In this document: positions 42,451 to 57,300 of the stretch, one piece after another
Layout: each line of letters opens with the position of its first letter
Numbering within the stretch: the stretch's first letter is position 1
DNA from: Progne subis subis
Lineage: Eukaryota; Chordata; Aves; Passeriformes; Hirundinidae
Length of the DNA stretch: 64,000 nt
Assembly: GCA_022316685.1 (NCBI GenBank)
Contig: JAKJHU010000039.1
Span: forward strand, 1,674,001 to 1,738,000
Reading direction: 5' to 3'
The notes under the pieces: model-generated
Databases searched by the model: none
Seen by the model: only the letters and a program-made list of their open reading frames with translations
Told to the model about the DNA's origin: nothing
Position numbers and translations under genes: made by a program

Positions 42451-45400
42451 ATCAACATTGTGACCAGTGATGCTTTTGCCCAGTTGTTATGTTGTCACAT
42501 TTGGCAGTCAGATTCACAAAAAGCAGTGTTGAAAATAGAGGATGAAGGGAGCTGACTGGTGACTCCATTGACCACAACAGCACACAGGACTTCTTTCTTT
42601 TGTTGCTCTGGAATGAGAACTTTGCTACCCACTTAAAAGCCCTTTATTTATCGCTTGGATGGCATCTGACAAGAAAGACTGAAAGAGCTGATTTAGCTGA
42701 GCAGCTCTGTGCCACATACAGGAAAATATTCAGGGCAACTCAGTTGCACTGGGAATACTTTTAAAGTTAAACTCAAATTTGAAACTTGTCTTCAGGAAAT
42801 AGAAGCTGGAAACCAGTGTCAGACAAATATAAAATATATGGCTTCATTTCAGTAAAACGTTTCTGCCTGTTCTTAAGCATGTTCATCAGCATTTTGTTGA
42901 AGACTTCGATTGCTTAATATTTCTTCTGCTAAAGAGATGATTTAGACCAGTAGGGCTAAGATCATGTTTTTTTTCAAGACAATATTTTACTAATTGCAGC
43001 CTGTTGAGTCAGAGTGCTTTATACAGTCTTTCTAGGCCACTGAATATAGACAACATTATTCAAGAACAATGTGAAAGTTATTACTTAATTAAAGATAACA
43101 GACCTTTAGCTGCAAGAGATCCTCTGCACAACTGATAAATCTAATAGAAATTGGATGGGAAAATCTGTTCTTGTAATCTGCTTGTAATTGAAAGGTGCTT
43201 CAGATAAAATAGAGTATCAAAGGGCTAGCTTGAGCTGAAAGATCTCGTCTTGATTCTTAGTCACCCACTCTGCACTGCATTTCTGTTTTGAGAATAGGAA
43301 AAGCTTGTGACAAGCCTCTTAAGAACCGAGAATCTCCCCACATGGAAGCTGCTATGAGGAGCAGTATGTCTTGTAATGCTTTTTTAGGGCAGGAGGATTT
43401 CCCTAGCTACCATGGAATGAGGCAACAATGGAGAGTGATGATTTGCCCAATACATTCTTTAAATTTTCCATCTTTGCATTGAAAACTGACCCTGAAGCAT
43501 TTTGATACACAAACTCTAGCTTGGAGGAAACTGCAGAATGAAAGTAGTCAAAATGCCTTTGTTAGCAAAAAGCGAACCACAGGTGCAGAAGAGGTGAAAC
43601 ATCTTTGATAAAGTGGCTGTCTCTGCAGAAGTAGTGGGTATTTGAAGCTTCAGTGGAATTTTAATAAGGACTATGCTGAGCAATAAGATTTCAATGCAAA
43701 TAGGCTTCTCTAAGCCTAGGAGCTTCTTCAGGTGAAGCAGTATCACCTCTGCAAACGAGGTTGTTTCATGGCCACAGAAGAGGAGGAATGAAGTGAAAGA
43801 TGAGAATATATGCTGTGTGGTGTAATTTAGAAGTCACTTTTCTTGGTTTCTGTTCCCTGTGTGTGTTTGAAAATCTAAAGATTTTTTTGTTGTTGTTTTA
43901 AATTCAAAACTTAGACAGTTCTTTAATACATGACCAGATAATTTCTTATCAAGCTGTGGGAGAAGACCAGTGGTGTTTAGTGACAAAATACAAATAATAA
44001 ATTTTTTTCTATTTTAGTATTTTGCTAAAAAAAAAAAAAAATAAAAAAATTGCTATTCTACACTTTTTAGTGCTATGTACATGTTATTCAGAAATGGAAT
44101 CTGAGCCAAATGTGGTATAAAGCACAGAGAAAGTGATGCTTTTTTAAGTTTGGGGAGAAGAAAGATTATATTTCCAATAAACTAATGCTCCTTGCAGCAT
44201 GCACTGCAAAATATCCCTGCTATTTTTCATTGTTGAGGAAGAAAATTAAATGCTAAGTCTTAAAAAAATTGTCTGTGCAAAATTTGCATTATACCTAAAA
44301 ATGTCTATACCCTGACTCTGGATAGCACTTAGAGAAAAATAATTAAATTAGTTACATTCTATTTATTTAGGATTGTATCTTTTCAATTACTTTAGCTACT
44401 GAACTTTCAACATTTTGCGTTTAGACTGGGAATTTATAAACATAAATTAAAATCACTTCGGTGAAAGATGTGGTGGTTTTTTTTGTTTTTTTTTTTTTAA
44501 ATTCTTAAAAGAGTACCTTGCTGCACAGAGAGACAGTCATGCTTTTTTTTCTGGTTAGTGATCTAACTAAGAGGTAATCCTGTGGAAAGCAAAACAGAAC
44601 AAAAAACAGATTAAAATGTTCTGCTGCATCAAAGAAGGAAACAGCAGGGACATGCATGGGGTTGTCAGGAGAAGCAGAGGTGAGCGATACCATGCCAAGA
44701 TAAATAAGAATCTAGTACAGTTTTTGGTTATGTTTGAAATCACTAGTCCAGCTGATTCTAAATCATGAATCCATTTCTGTGTCCAGTGAAGTGAGTGCTT
44801 GGTGGCTCACTGTGTGCTGCCCCTGTGTACAGTGGATCTGGTCCTGAAGGAGTGACATATTTGACTGTGGATACAAAATTGTGAAATATGGATGTCAGAT
44901 GAGAGATGAGCTGGAGAGATGGTTCAAAGGAAATGTCCTGGATAGGAACAGAGCCTGTGCTTATCTCTGCTTTCATCTAGAAGAGGAAGTTTAAATGTAC
45001 TGCTATCATTTTAATATGCTATGAACTCAGCAAGGTAGTTTTGAATCAATAATCCTGTGCCATCCACAAGAGTCTGTCCCTGGACAGTGTTACTCTGACA
45101 TTCTCGAACATCCAGCAGTGGATTGGTTTTGGCTTCACAGTGCTCTGACTCCAGTCATTCTCCCATGTCTGGGTTATTTCAGATCAGAGATATGTCTTCT
45201 TGATGCAGGAAAACTACTTTGATACCTAATGACATCACTACTGTTGTAGTGGAAGGAAAGGAGGCCGGTGGTCTGTACTTTTTGGTGGAAATACCACACT
45301 GAATCACTAAGAAGCTCAGCACTTACTGCTTTCATGGCATTACATTCCATGTAAAGCTGAGACCTCCTAGGCTCCATGTAGATCAGCAATGTGCAGGGGC

Positions 45401-48400
45401 AATTCTGCTCTTTCAAGCCTTCTGGGGAATCTTGTTCTTTCTATGGCTGTCTTCCCTCACCTGAGGATATAATGTCTGCTTTCTTTTTTTCCTCTATCTT
45501 TAACAGTTTTGCTTTTGTCCCACTGACACAAACCAGACCATTCCAATTCCAGGGCACCCAAAATCAAAATTGTAACCCAGCTAGACAAATCAAAAATTAA
45601 CCAAAATAGAGGTATAAATTGTACATAAGTAGTGCATACAAAGAAAAGGAAAAAAAAAAAAAAGTGTGTGTTCAAGGAGTATCGATTTTTCAATTTCTCC
45701 CCCTCATAAAGGGAAGTATGTGAGTGTGTGGGCACATATGTCTGTTGGAAAGCAGGGGTGGAATTGAGAGTGCAAAGCAAAGGAAAACTAAAAGATTATG
45801 GGTCCCTTCCAAGTAGAGATATTATATAATTAAAAAAAAGAAAACAAAACTGTTTTGTAATAACTTCTTTATTTTGGTTTGGTTTTGTTTTGGATGGGTT
45901 GTTTGCTTGTTTTTTTCTGTGGCGTGTAGCAGAAGTCTCCTTCTGGCAGAGACAGACATGTGCAAGTGAAAGCACCGTGGCTCAGGTCCACAAACCAGAT
46001 GGTTTCACAGTGCGGTGCCAGAGGTGAGCGTGCGGTGAGCCCTGCCTGCTCCGGGATTCCAGGGGTCAGCACAGTGCCCATTACTCAGCCACAGGCTGAA
46101 TCCACTTTTCTGTGTCAGACAACGTGTGATGGTATCACCAGCTAACACAGGACACAGAATCTACTCATAAACAAGTCAAAGAAACCCATGGTTTTTTGCT
46201 TTCTGAACGAAGAGGTTTCACAATCAGTTATTATTAGTATACTTTCTGTCTTGGGACATTGAGAACAAACACTTTTATGAAGAGATAATGATTACTTTCC
46301 ATTACTGAAGCTCTAGTGACTGGTTATAGAAATTTTCTCAAGTTTCCTCACTTTGAGGTCAATGTAGAAACGGAGGAACAAATTTTACTTATTTTCTCTC
46401 TTGTTGATTCTATTCAGATTTTCCAGTCATTCATCAGACTTGAAAATAATGTAGTTTTTTGTTCTCTAATTGCTAGAGAGTCCTGAGGTAAGGAAAGTAT
46501 GAAAAAAATAGGTTTTTTCCCACTGGGGAAAAGATTAGAATTTAGTTGTGTAACTGCGTTTTATCCTCTTAAGGATTGGTGGTAAAAGTCTCCTTAAAAT
46601 ACCCATTAACCTGAAAGCTGGGGTTCTCCCTGGGGTTCAGAAAGCTGAAACTCATGCCTTGGCTTTGTCTGATGAGGTTTTTCCCATTTCCCAGGTTTGT
46701 GTTCTGATCAGCAGGTTGTTGTTTATCGGTGCATATGATGGGTTTAGGAAAAAGGCTTAAATTTCATTCCACATTAGACCAATAGGTTTTGAAATCTTGT
46801 TATTTTTTCATGAGATGAGAGCTTTATTTTACCGCAAGTTACCTTTCACATAATATAAAGCAAAGTGAGTCATTTGGTAATTTAGCTTCCTTAGGATATA
46901 AGCTGTGCCTTGTCTGTGTTTCCCTTGATTCATCTGGAATACTACGCCCAAAAGAGGGGGGAGGAAGACCAGAGATAGATGTAACTTTTCTGCCTTTTAT
47001 TTTCCAGTTGTCTCTGGCTCCTAAGGTCTGCTTTGTACAGACAAAAAAACACTGTCCTCTAGCAAAAGAACTGTTTAGAAAAAGCTAACCCCATCCATCT
47101 CCTTATGTAGCTTTTTCCTCTTCTGAGGTCTGAGACAAAGCTTTGAACGTGAAAGGTGCTAGTGCCTAATAGTTACCATGCAGTGAGAGTTCATACTCAG
47201 ACCAGAGCTGTCTTCTCTCTCTGCTTCATTTGCCGCTTTTTCCATTTGCTTTCTGATATTTTTATCATTTCTGTCTGCATTATTAGCCTTATAACAGACA
47301 CCACACAGAGGATGAGGGTGGGCTGAGGCCGGTAATACCACTCTACCTTTCAAATCACAATTTTAAGAAAGATAGCTTGAACTTCTTAGAACATTTGACT
47401 TTTTAAGTAATTTGCTCCCATGTACAGGTTTTCCCTTCAGCTGGGTTGAGAGGAGAGTAAGAATATTTTAAGATCCTTGTTATCCTTCTTTATTCCTCTC
47501 AGTTTCCCACATAAGGCTATTTGGATTTCCAGTGTTTCTGCTTTGCATTTCTTCTCCTTGCAGAAGAACATAATTTTACATTATCAGTGAACATCAGTCC
47601 AGACCTCAAAGGAATGCAATTTCCTGGGCTCTGGAAGGAATCCAGAGGTTAATCTCATAAATCCTGTGTATGCTCTGCAGCTCTTCCAGCTCTTAGCCAG
47701 GTTTGGCAACGGGGTCATTTCATGTAGCTGCTCACGTAGTAAAACACATTTCTTTTGTGACCTCTGAGCAAGCTGTTTGGGGTAAATCACTGTACATATG
47801 GTCATGATTTCAGCAGTGCCTATGCATGTCTCAGCTGCTTTCCTGCTATTCTATCTGTAGAACAGTGCAGAATTCTCCTCACGATGTGGGGTTCCTGGAG
47901 GACAGACCCTCCTGCTACACCTGAAAAACAGAGTGATTTTTCTGAGGGTCACCGCATATACAGATCCCAGAGTCAAGGAGATTCTAGATAGAATGTTACT
48001 TAGTATGTGAAATATAGTTCTTCTGGGAGCAGATGAGTGTTTGTGGATGGTTTCTCCTTGCTGTGATCCCCAGTTCTCCAGTGCGAGATTCCATGTGGAG
48101 ACAGTCAGGAATATTTTTATCTTTGCAAGGTTTTTCTTCGCGGGTTTTAGATTTTCATTGAAGAGGTGTAAAGACTGAAAGCATATTTAAGGATGTTTTC
48201 AATATTTTCATGCTTCTGAAAGTGATAGTATGCGGTTGTGTGCCTTCCAAACAGACTTCTCAGCTGAAAAAGAGAAGGAAAAAAGCACTCTGTTTTCTGA
48301 AAAGCCAATAATCATCTAAAAAATGTTTCTCTGAAACAAGAAATACTTTGATGAGCTTAAATGTCATGATGCTGTTTGTTTGGCTGGCAATTCTGCAGCA

Positions 48401-50000
48401 CCCTCAGCTCTGTCTTCTGCCAGTACCATAGGAAGAGCAGGCACAGCATGCTACCTACCTCCACTTTCAGGCAAGAGCCACAGACTAAACCAAAATTCTC
48501 TTCTGCAGTTGCCCCCCAGGCAACCATAGGTCTGAGCTTCTGCAGTTTATCTCTTCTTGGTCGTTTGTTTCATCCTTCTCCTATTTTAGTTTGTTTTCCT
48601 CCATTAGGTTTCCTGAATTCTCCTTTTCTTTCCTCATGTCTCTCTTTAGAAGAATGCCAGCTTTATGCTGAGTTCTTATTCTCAACAAACTTTGCAAAAT
48701 GTGTTCTGTATCTCTCATAATACAGTTGATCGGATTATTGTGATGAGGTATGTTGAAAGGAAATTTATTAATTATCAGATCTCAGGCTTTTGTCTGATTA
48801 GTAGTAGCCTTTCAAACTACAACATACTTCACTTAGCACTGGTATGGACTTAACTCCTCTGTTAATCCAGTGCCTCTTTGGACTGCTGCTGCAACCTGAA
48901 TCCATTGTGGGAGAAGAAAGAGCCTTATATATTACTGCAACAGAGAGGATATTATATATTAGAAAGATTTAAAGATTATATTTGCTTAAGGCAGAAGGGC
49001 TTGCTCAGTGCTTCTGGTAACTCTTAAGCCCTCCTTGTGAAACAAGGAAGAAATGGCAGACCCAGCACAAACCCTTATTGTAGAGGTGGATTTTATCTAA
49101 AAATATCAGTATGTCTGTAACTGGGCTTTAAGAATATGGAGATGCAAATGCTGGCATGACAAGGATTTCTACTGGGAACTATTCTCTCATTAATATGTGG
49201 CTGTCCATTTCTGTATGTGGATTAAGTTTGCAAGAGAAAAAGGGTATGTCCTTGCCAGCTATGGATTTCCTATCTATCCCTGTACTTACTTCCATAGCAC
49301 TGAAAACATCAGCAATCCCTGAACATAGTCTGGATTCATAAAGGTTTTCTGACAACGGAATACCTTCTGCTGTCTTAAATTGGTCTTCTATCCCTGTCAG
49401 AGGAAAGGAAGGGACTCTTTAGCAGTGTCTGCCTGCTCTAAAGACTTCTTGTTTCAGCTCACTAGGTAGAGTCCTGAACACTGTCTGCAGGATTTTTGAC
49501 CATGAGATTACTATGAGAAAAAATGGCGCATATCCTGAAGGATTTCCGATGGTTATCAGTGGGATTTTACACATTTACACAATCTACAAGTATTGGATTG
49601 GTGCCAACGTGATCAACATTCTTACAGAAATGGATGCTGGGTGAGTACAGAAATTAATTTATCCTCTTTCCATATTCTAGAATCAGTGGTTTATTGTATG
49701 GATAAACATAATCTTCAGTGGCTAGCTGGGAGCTCTTACTCTGCTATGCCATATCCTGAAAAAAATACAGTATATCCTGGAAACTCTGGTCAGAAACTAA
49801 GGGCAGGATGCTTTGGTTTACTTTGGCAAACAAGGATTTGAAAGGAAATATGATTTGGGTGTATAATGGTGGTAGAGGCTTTGGTAGTGAGGAAAGACTG
49901 ATGTTTTTTCTCCTGGTAGAGACGCTGAGAGAACCTTTTGGGGATGAATGCAGCCTGTGGGCTCTCCCAAACAATGTATCTGAGCTCAGAGCAGCTGCCT
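42451..50000. other. Intergenic DNA, no gene recognised
   Basis: AT-rich unique-looking sequence. It holds A-rich runs near 44028-44048 and 45650-45663, a T-rich run at 44472-44499, and exon-like open stretches near 45930-46024 and 49491-49640. No protein homology, CR1 tail or RNA gene was recognised. Confidence 0.5.
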
Positions 50001-53000
50001 TGTTGGCTCAGAGCCCTCAAGCCGTCTCATTCCTGGTGTGTGCCTGCTCCTGCCTTGCCACGCATTTGGTATTGCCAGCACTTTAGGATTTGATTCTGTG
50101 GCTTCAATTCGAAAGTGCTGTGGGAGTACACACTGATGGAAGCACATGATGGTTGGGGTGAAAGGAGAGAATGGGGCATTGCTAGGAGAGGGGATCCCAG
50201 CTTGCTTTTCAATATGATTGCAGCCACGCTAACCTTTTTCCAGGTATTTCAAAATGCTGTGTCACTGCGCAGCTCAAGTCTGTATTGTTCAGGGAAGAGC
50301 ATAACCATTTGACATACAGCTATTTTATTTAATGTGAACAGATGGAACAACCCTATTCAGATTCAGAATACAGTGAATCTTAGCATATTTTTTTTTTTTT
50401 CCAAGCAAGAAAAATGTTACCATAAATATACAAGCTTTACACTTGAGAAGATGGAGAGTAAAATTTTATCTTCAATGTACAAAACTATGTAATCATTTAT
50501 AATAATGCTTCCCAGCTGTAAAGAATATGCATTTTTCTTTTTTTCAGTGTATACTGTTATTTTCAATTGCTGGCCAAGTGTGTGTTTTGCTTTCCAGAAC
50601 ATATGATTCTCTTGGCAGCAGGGGGCATTCTGTAGCCTTTATTACGAACTCTTACTCCTTCAAACTGTGGGTTTCATCCCCTATGCAGGGTTGCCTCTAC
50701 TGTCTATTCAGGCCTGTCCATGGACAGCACCTCCTTTAGGAACCATTGAAGGGTGCAGCCTGTGAGACACAGATAAGAAAGCTAAGGAGAGACAATGTGG
50801 GCCTGAATATAAAAGAGGACTCGGCTGCTCCAAGCACCATTACTGCACCTCTGTACCAGGGAGATCACGTACACTGTCCTCCCAGTCTCGGGAAAAATTC
50901 TGTCACTTGTAGCTAAGTAAAATTTAGAGGTCACAAGATGGCAGCATAATCTCACTAGTCAGGGTGACAAAATTTGAAGGGTCGGGTCAGTAATCTTCCT
51001 CAACTCAAACTCCTCTTTTGAACAGTCAGAAAGTTCTGTATCTAATTAGCTGGTGCTTCCTAGGCTCTAACTGCTATGTATAGAGGTGAGACTATTATAT
51101 ATGTAGGTGAAAAGCCTTTTAGATTACCTTTCAAGCTAACCTATTTCATTTACCTTCAGATGCACTGTGATAGTATTGACATAAATTGCTTGCCAGGAGT
51201 TTGATACAGAATAGAAAAAAATTATGCCAGCACGTTCTCTAATCAGTAAAAAAGGCAACATTGGTGGCACACTGACTTGCAAAGCCTGTGCAACTGGGAG
51301 TAATACTGTTGTATTTTCACTTCCTTTCTACTCTTGAGAGCAAGATGTTCTGACCACTGCCTCAAAATACAGCATTTCTTAATGAAAATTAACTTTTTGA
51401 TAGTACTACTGAGTGAATATATTCCCTGTGAAGAGCTAATTAATAAATTATTCTCCTTCTGTTTGAGGAATATTCTGTATTCAGTTTTCATCTCCCTGTT
51501 TGCCTGCACGTGTATGTGTCTGTCTTTCAAAGAGATCATTTCACATGAGCTGAACCTTTCCAATGTGCAGCACCTCATTTGGGAAAAAAGACTATGCTAG
51601 GGAGAGATGATTCATCACATCAGTCACCATATTATATAATGCAGAGTGATAACAAACCTACTGAGAACATTCCTAGCAGCAGTATTCCCACTTGTGACTT
51701 TAAATACTTAGCACAGAAATATCTGTAAAAATAAGCGGGGGTATCTGCATCAATTTGGAAGAAAAATAATCCATGAGAGCAAGGAAAAAATATCACCATT
51801 TTCAAAATTAATTGCAAGTTTTTGCGATACTACTGCAGAATTAAACAGTAGATATTTACGTGCAACTTCCAGATGCGCTTTTTTGAGAATGCTGAGTCAT
51901 AGTTCTACAGGTTGCTTGCATCTGCTGAGTGAATCTGATGTTTTGTTGTACATGCAAACTGTTCTTATGCGTATTTACTTGCTGAACTTACAGGTAGGTT
52001 TTACTGGACAATTTTGCAAACTTCAGACTTTTGAACATATGCTGAAATCTGAAATGGCCACTTGCCAAAGGCTTTGTTTACCTGTTCAGATATTCTAACC
52101 TTGTTTATTCTCACTAGTTAATATCATTTCCAGCATGCCCAAGACAACTTCAATAAAGTCAAAGAAGAAAATTGAACGCTGCCCTTTCCGTTAGCACGTT
52201 GTTTCCATCCTAAGCGATTTGCCACACGGTGTCACTGTGTTTTAAGGCACCAAACCCTCTAGCCATAAAGCCTAGCAACTCCAAATTTTCAAAATACCCA
52301 ACCATGTGGCATTATCTGAGGAGACACTTGAACAAAAGTGACAAGGTCACAAAAAGCTTCACAGTGGAAGAGTTTTAGGAAGATATTTTACACAAAACAT
52401 CTCTTTCTCATCTTCCTTTACCTTCCCGGAATACATCAGAAAATTTTTAGCCCAAAAGCACTTTTTCTCCAGATGTCTGCATTTTGGAACATGTTTGTAT
52501 AGAAAGCTTTATATTAAACTGTTGCAAGTTAGAAATTTAAAAATTCATCTGTGCTGGACTCGTCTTAAACTTCAGTCATAGTTGTTCTTTTCTCCTTCTG
52601 CCTTTGTGTATCCTGAGTTTGCAACAGCCTTTGGCTCTGCTGAATAGAGGAAACTTGGCCTTATGGTGCTCAGAGCAACATAAACTGCACCTCCTGGGAC
52701 CCACAAAATGCTGTTTAATCCTTGCTAGTTCTGAAGAATGCATTGCACAACACACCTGCTCAACAGACCTGTGCCAAAACCTGATGTGTTGCGTGTTTAA
52801 GGAGTTTCATAATGTACAGCTATAGCAACAGTGAGAGAAACAGTTGTGTACAGATACAGTACGAGCCTTAGCCAAACAGATGATATCTGGCTCAGGGTGT
52901 GTCAAAAGGCTGCAAAATCTCATACAGTGCTAAGAGTTGGTGTGCACTGTTTCTTCTGTGAGTGGTAAGTGAGCCTGGAGCAGCAGGCCCTCTGCTAACA

Positions 53001-56000
53001 CCCCGGTAGTCCGCGTAGGTTGGATTATTGTTTTGTAGGAAGCATACATGTCTGGCAATGGCTTAACACCCATGCAGAGTGCATGGTGCTTTGTTCTGCT
53101 GGTTAGCACATGAGGTAGTTGCAATGCTTTCCCTAAGCCAGCTGCTCTGCTTTGTATGGAGCTTACTTTCTGCAGAGCTGCTGAAAGCAATAGCGCTGGT
53201 TTAGGGTGGCTCTTTCTTAGTGATAGTTTTGCTACCAATTCTGTTTGGACAAGGAATTCACTTGTAATATGTCTGTTTTGAGGGCCTTATCTTCAATTTA
53301 AGTGCACAGTCAAATCATATTTAGAATTATTAGGTCTACAAAGCATTGATGCTCTGAAAATTCAGGTGCCTCAGTATGAATTTCAGTACAATGGTATGTA
53401 CTGAGGAATTAGCTGTGTTAGTCTGGCTTTGAATGTGACCTGAGTTTAAATGTTAAATAAAACCTGGACTGTCAGATCTCACTGCAGTAGAGCTGAGATG
53501 TCCTGTTCCTTGCAGAGGCAGCAACAGTGCAACAGGTGGGTTTGGAAGACCTTTTGTGAGTCCATTTGTGTGTACATTTGTGAATAGCAGATTATTTTGT
53601 GTTTCCTCTTGCTACTTGCAATGTAAAACCACCTTAGAAGTATGTTCCACTGATGTTTATTTAGAAAAAACTTACTCAGATATGACTTTGGCCTATGATT
53701 TCTCCTATTTCCCTCTCACCCTTGCTTCTGTGATAAACTTAATTGGAAAAATTTTTCACTGGCCTCTGTGCTGGTGGTGGCCCTCAGTATGGGAGCTTCT
53801 GAAGAGGATAAAACATGGTATGGTTCATCCTGAAGGAAAAAGAGCCTAAAGCAGAAGGTATAAGCAGTAATGCAGAAGAGTAGATGGGGGTCTCCTGTGG
53901 GGGAAGGTAGTAGGTCAAGCTCGGGAGTAAGTTGGGCATATTGCCAAAACAATTTGTCCTTGTTCTGCAAATCTTGGAAACTGCTGACCTCATTATCTAA
54001 GACACAAAGCGTCTCCTGGTAGTGTGCAGGGGAACCCTAACTTAACTATAATTATCCTAATGGCACTGCTGCCATGATGGTATATAAACTATAAACAGGA
54101 AAGACTGAAACCCTCTGACACAGATGAGATGCAAATCAAGGGTTGGTGCCTCTACTATAGAAATACCAATAAGAAATGGAAACTGGCTGAGGAAATCATT
54201 CAAGGTTTGTCTCCAGGAACTGTCTTCAAAATGTTTGCTCAGGGAAGAAAGCTGTGAAACGAGGGAAGGATGGGTGTTTCCCCCTCTTGTGGTTTTATGA
54301 ACCTCAGGCCCGGGAACCAAGGTTCTTTCTGAGGAAACTTTTATGTATTGTCTTGTGCAAGGTATTATCTGGGAAGCTTTAGTACCCCTATTTTTTGGAA
54401 GAGGTGCGCTGTATATCAGTGCCAAGGGCATTTCAGTGTTAGTTTCTAACACAGATTAAAAAGTGAGTCTTCTTGAAATAATAGGAACAGCTTGCCTCTC
54501 CATCTGAAGCTTTTTATGAATCAGAGAGACCATCACTGCCTCTGGATATAGGTCAACTACAGGTTTCTAAAATATGTTTGATATATAAGGAAAATCTTGA
54601 AGATGGAAGAAAAAGAGATTTTTAAAACAAAAGCCATCTATGGATATTTAGTTGGACCTACCCAATGTATGTGTTTTTCCCAGTAATGCCTGAATTAAGT
54701 TCCTCATGTTTGATTGAGCTACACATAAAAGAGAATCATCCAGTTTTGATTTAAATTTAGTTATTGTGGGGGGGGGGAAATGTGGTATGGAGGCTGAGAA
54801 AAGTCAGGGGTCACCATGTGAAAGGAAGGTGTAGGAGGGAACATACATAGTTTAGCTTTAACACAGGTTTCAAGATCAGAAATAGAATTTATTTACATTT
54901 ATGGTATTGTGGCACTGGGAAAAGTCAAGAGAGAAGTGATTTGTTAAAAGTGATTGAAGTTCCCAGAAGTTCCTTGGTCCAAAAAAGATCTGTAGTCCAA
55001 ATCGAATGCATAAACACCAACACAAACACCAACACATACGAAGAAATAGAAGTGAAGGAACAGGAGTTTAACAATAATTAAACCTATGAAAAAAATGTGA
55101 TACATTTGGTTTTCACAGGGAGCAGAGGGGGAAAATGGGCTGATGTTTTGTGCATATTCCTTTGTCTGTTTGGTTGTGCTCCAGTTCATCAAGTGCTGGT
55201 GCACCTGAGGTGGCACTTTACCTATGAATTATCCTATTAATATCAATTAGACTGATCCTGAGAGGAATGTGTGCAAGTGTCAGAGAAGATCAAAGCTTTT
55301 GGCTTTTTAAATGCATATGTTAACTACTAAATGGATAGCAGAAAAGCTGGAATTGTCTAAGCACAAGACCTACTAGTAAATTACCAGTAGCTGCAGATCA
55401 GGAAGATGTCTCTTAATCTTTTTGGCACATCTTTTCCAACAGCAAAGACATGGCTTTCAATTTTCAGCATTTTACTGTGGGTTGTTTTTTGACTGGCTAA
55501 ATTTTGACTAGCTCCCCTCAGTAATCTGGAGTGGTGAGGGTCAGGAGACAGAGTGTAAGGGATGAGGATTTTACTTGTGCTGAACTCTACACAGCTAGCA
55601 ATAAAACCCCCGAGATGCTCTGTTGTTAGAATGTTTCTCATTGAACCCTGTCCTGACACAGACAGACCACATAATGGCGATGACTACATATATCAGAAGG
55701 AAGGAAGTGCAGCCCAAATGATCATGACCAGAACTAGAATTAAGATATCAAATAGATATTCCTGTTGCTAGAGGCTGGAATGGATTGACATGGATTCCCC
55801 TATACAGTTCTTTCAAATGTTGGGAATGAAAGGGGTTTTTAATAGCTGTTAAGATCTACTCCTATTTAGGAAAACATCAAATTGCTTTACAGTATCTTTG
55901 CTTCTTGGTTTTGCAATGGAGATCACAGTATCTTCGGCTGGAGTTTTTACTATAGACTCCCTAATACATGAGTATATTGAATGAAAATTAAACTGCCCTG

Positions 56001-57300
56001 CTCACCGCTTCTTACAGACTGTCCCTGGTGCCACGTGAAACCATTAATTAGCTTTCTGACTCCCAGGTTATTCCCCCCAGAGATGAAGGATGTTTTGCTT
56101 GGGACAAGTGAAGAGCATTTAGCTGCATCTGTAATAATGTAATGCAACTATTCATTTAATTTGATTCAGAACCACATAAGGTTAAACAGTGTCCTATGTG
56201 GAACAAGAAGCATCTTAAAGTATTAATTCAGAGGGTGGGACGCATTTCTGATCTATGCCACGGCTAGTGGACCTTTTGGTGCTCTCTGGACCTTGGGTAA
56301 ACTGATGCCTTTCACAATATGGACACTTGATGGGGAATATACTCAATTTCTCTGAACATTTAGAGTGTCAGTATACAATGTTTGTGTTCATAAATGGAAG
56401 GTGTATTCTACAACAGAATATTTTTTTTTATTATTACAATATTGGTTTGTCTTTCCTCTGACTTGCAGCAGTGTCTGTGTTCTCAGGTGAACTGGCTGTT
56501 GCTACCTGCATTTCACAAAACACATTTCTCATTAACTGACCTAAGATCTACAAAGGATTTATGGCAGAGTCAAAGAGCAGGGGGTACATTACCATTTTAA
56601 AACTTATTTCTTCTCTCCTCTTTCTACTGTAAGCAAGTTATTGCACAAGGCATTCCATGCTCCAGATATCTGTCCATGTTGTCAGCTGTTTGTGTATCAG
56701 GTCTGAGGAGGAGGAGGAAATATGTGGTGTGTTATCAACAGTCAGACACTTCCCATTCCCAGTTTTAGCATTTGTGAGGAAGCGGTGTCTGATGAACAGA
56801 GCTGGTCATACATTTTCTGATGCAACACTTCTCTGTTTAAAAATGTTGATTGGATTCTGTATTGCTGGGTTGGCTGGTTCTCCTGCTTCATGGAAACCTG
56901 CTTGGAAAGCTGTCATGTTTTCGTACGCCTTGCTGACCCACCTGGCCTGTTCCTCTGGCTACCCGTCATTCAATGATGACAGGACACTGCTGGCTTCTCC
57001 CTCTTACCAGGGGCTACCCCCTAGGCTGGTCAGCAGGTGAATGAGATGCCCATTAGATGTTCTTAGGCTGTTGGTCAATTCCTTTGCTTCCAGCTTCCTA
57101 GATCTCTTAGCAGTGATGCTCCCAGCATGCCCAGGGGGCTGCTGAGCCGAAACAGCTGTGTAGGCAAGGTCCTGGCATGTCAGCTCAGGCATCAACCCAG
57201 AAATGTTTCAAAATCTTTCTTATATATGGGCGTAAAATGTTTTTAGGGAGGCGTGCCAACATGATTTCCTCTGTGGGATGAACATTCCAGTTCCCAGCAC
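50001..57300. other. Intergenic DNA, no gene recognised
   Basis: AT-rich. It holds a T run near 50388-50400, a run of nine G near 54769, a short ACACCAACACA tandem near 55017-55040, and a 127-codon ATG frame at 56657-57040 that I take as chance. Nothing else stands out. Confidence 0.5.

Noticed and set aside
56657..57040. 127-codon ATG frame in the gene-poor region
   Set aside because: No domain or family recognised and composition is not protein-like; length is possible by chance in 24 kb.
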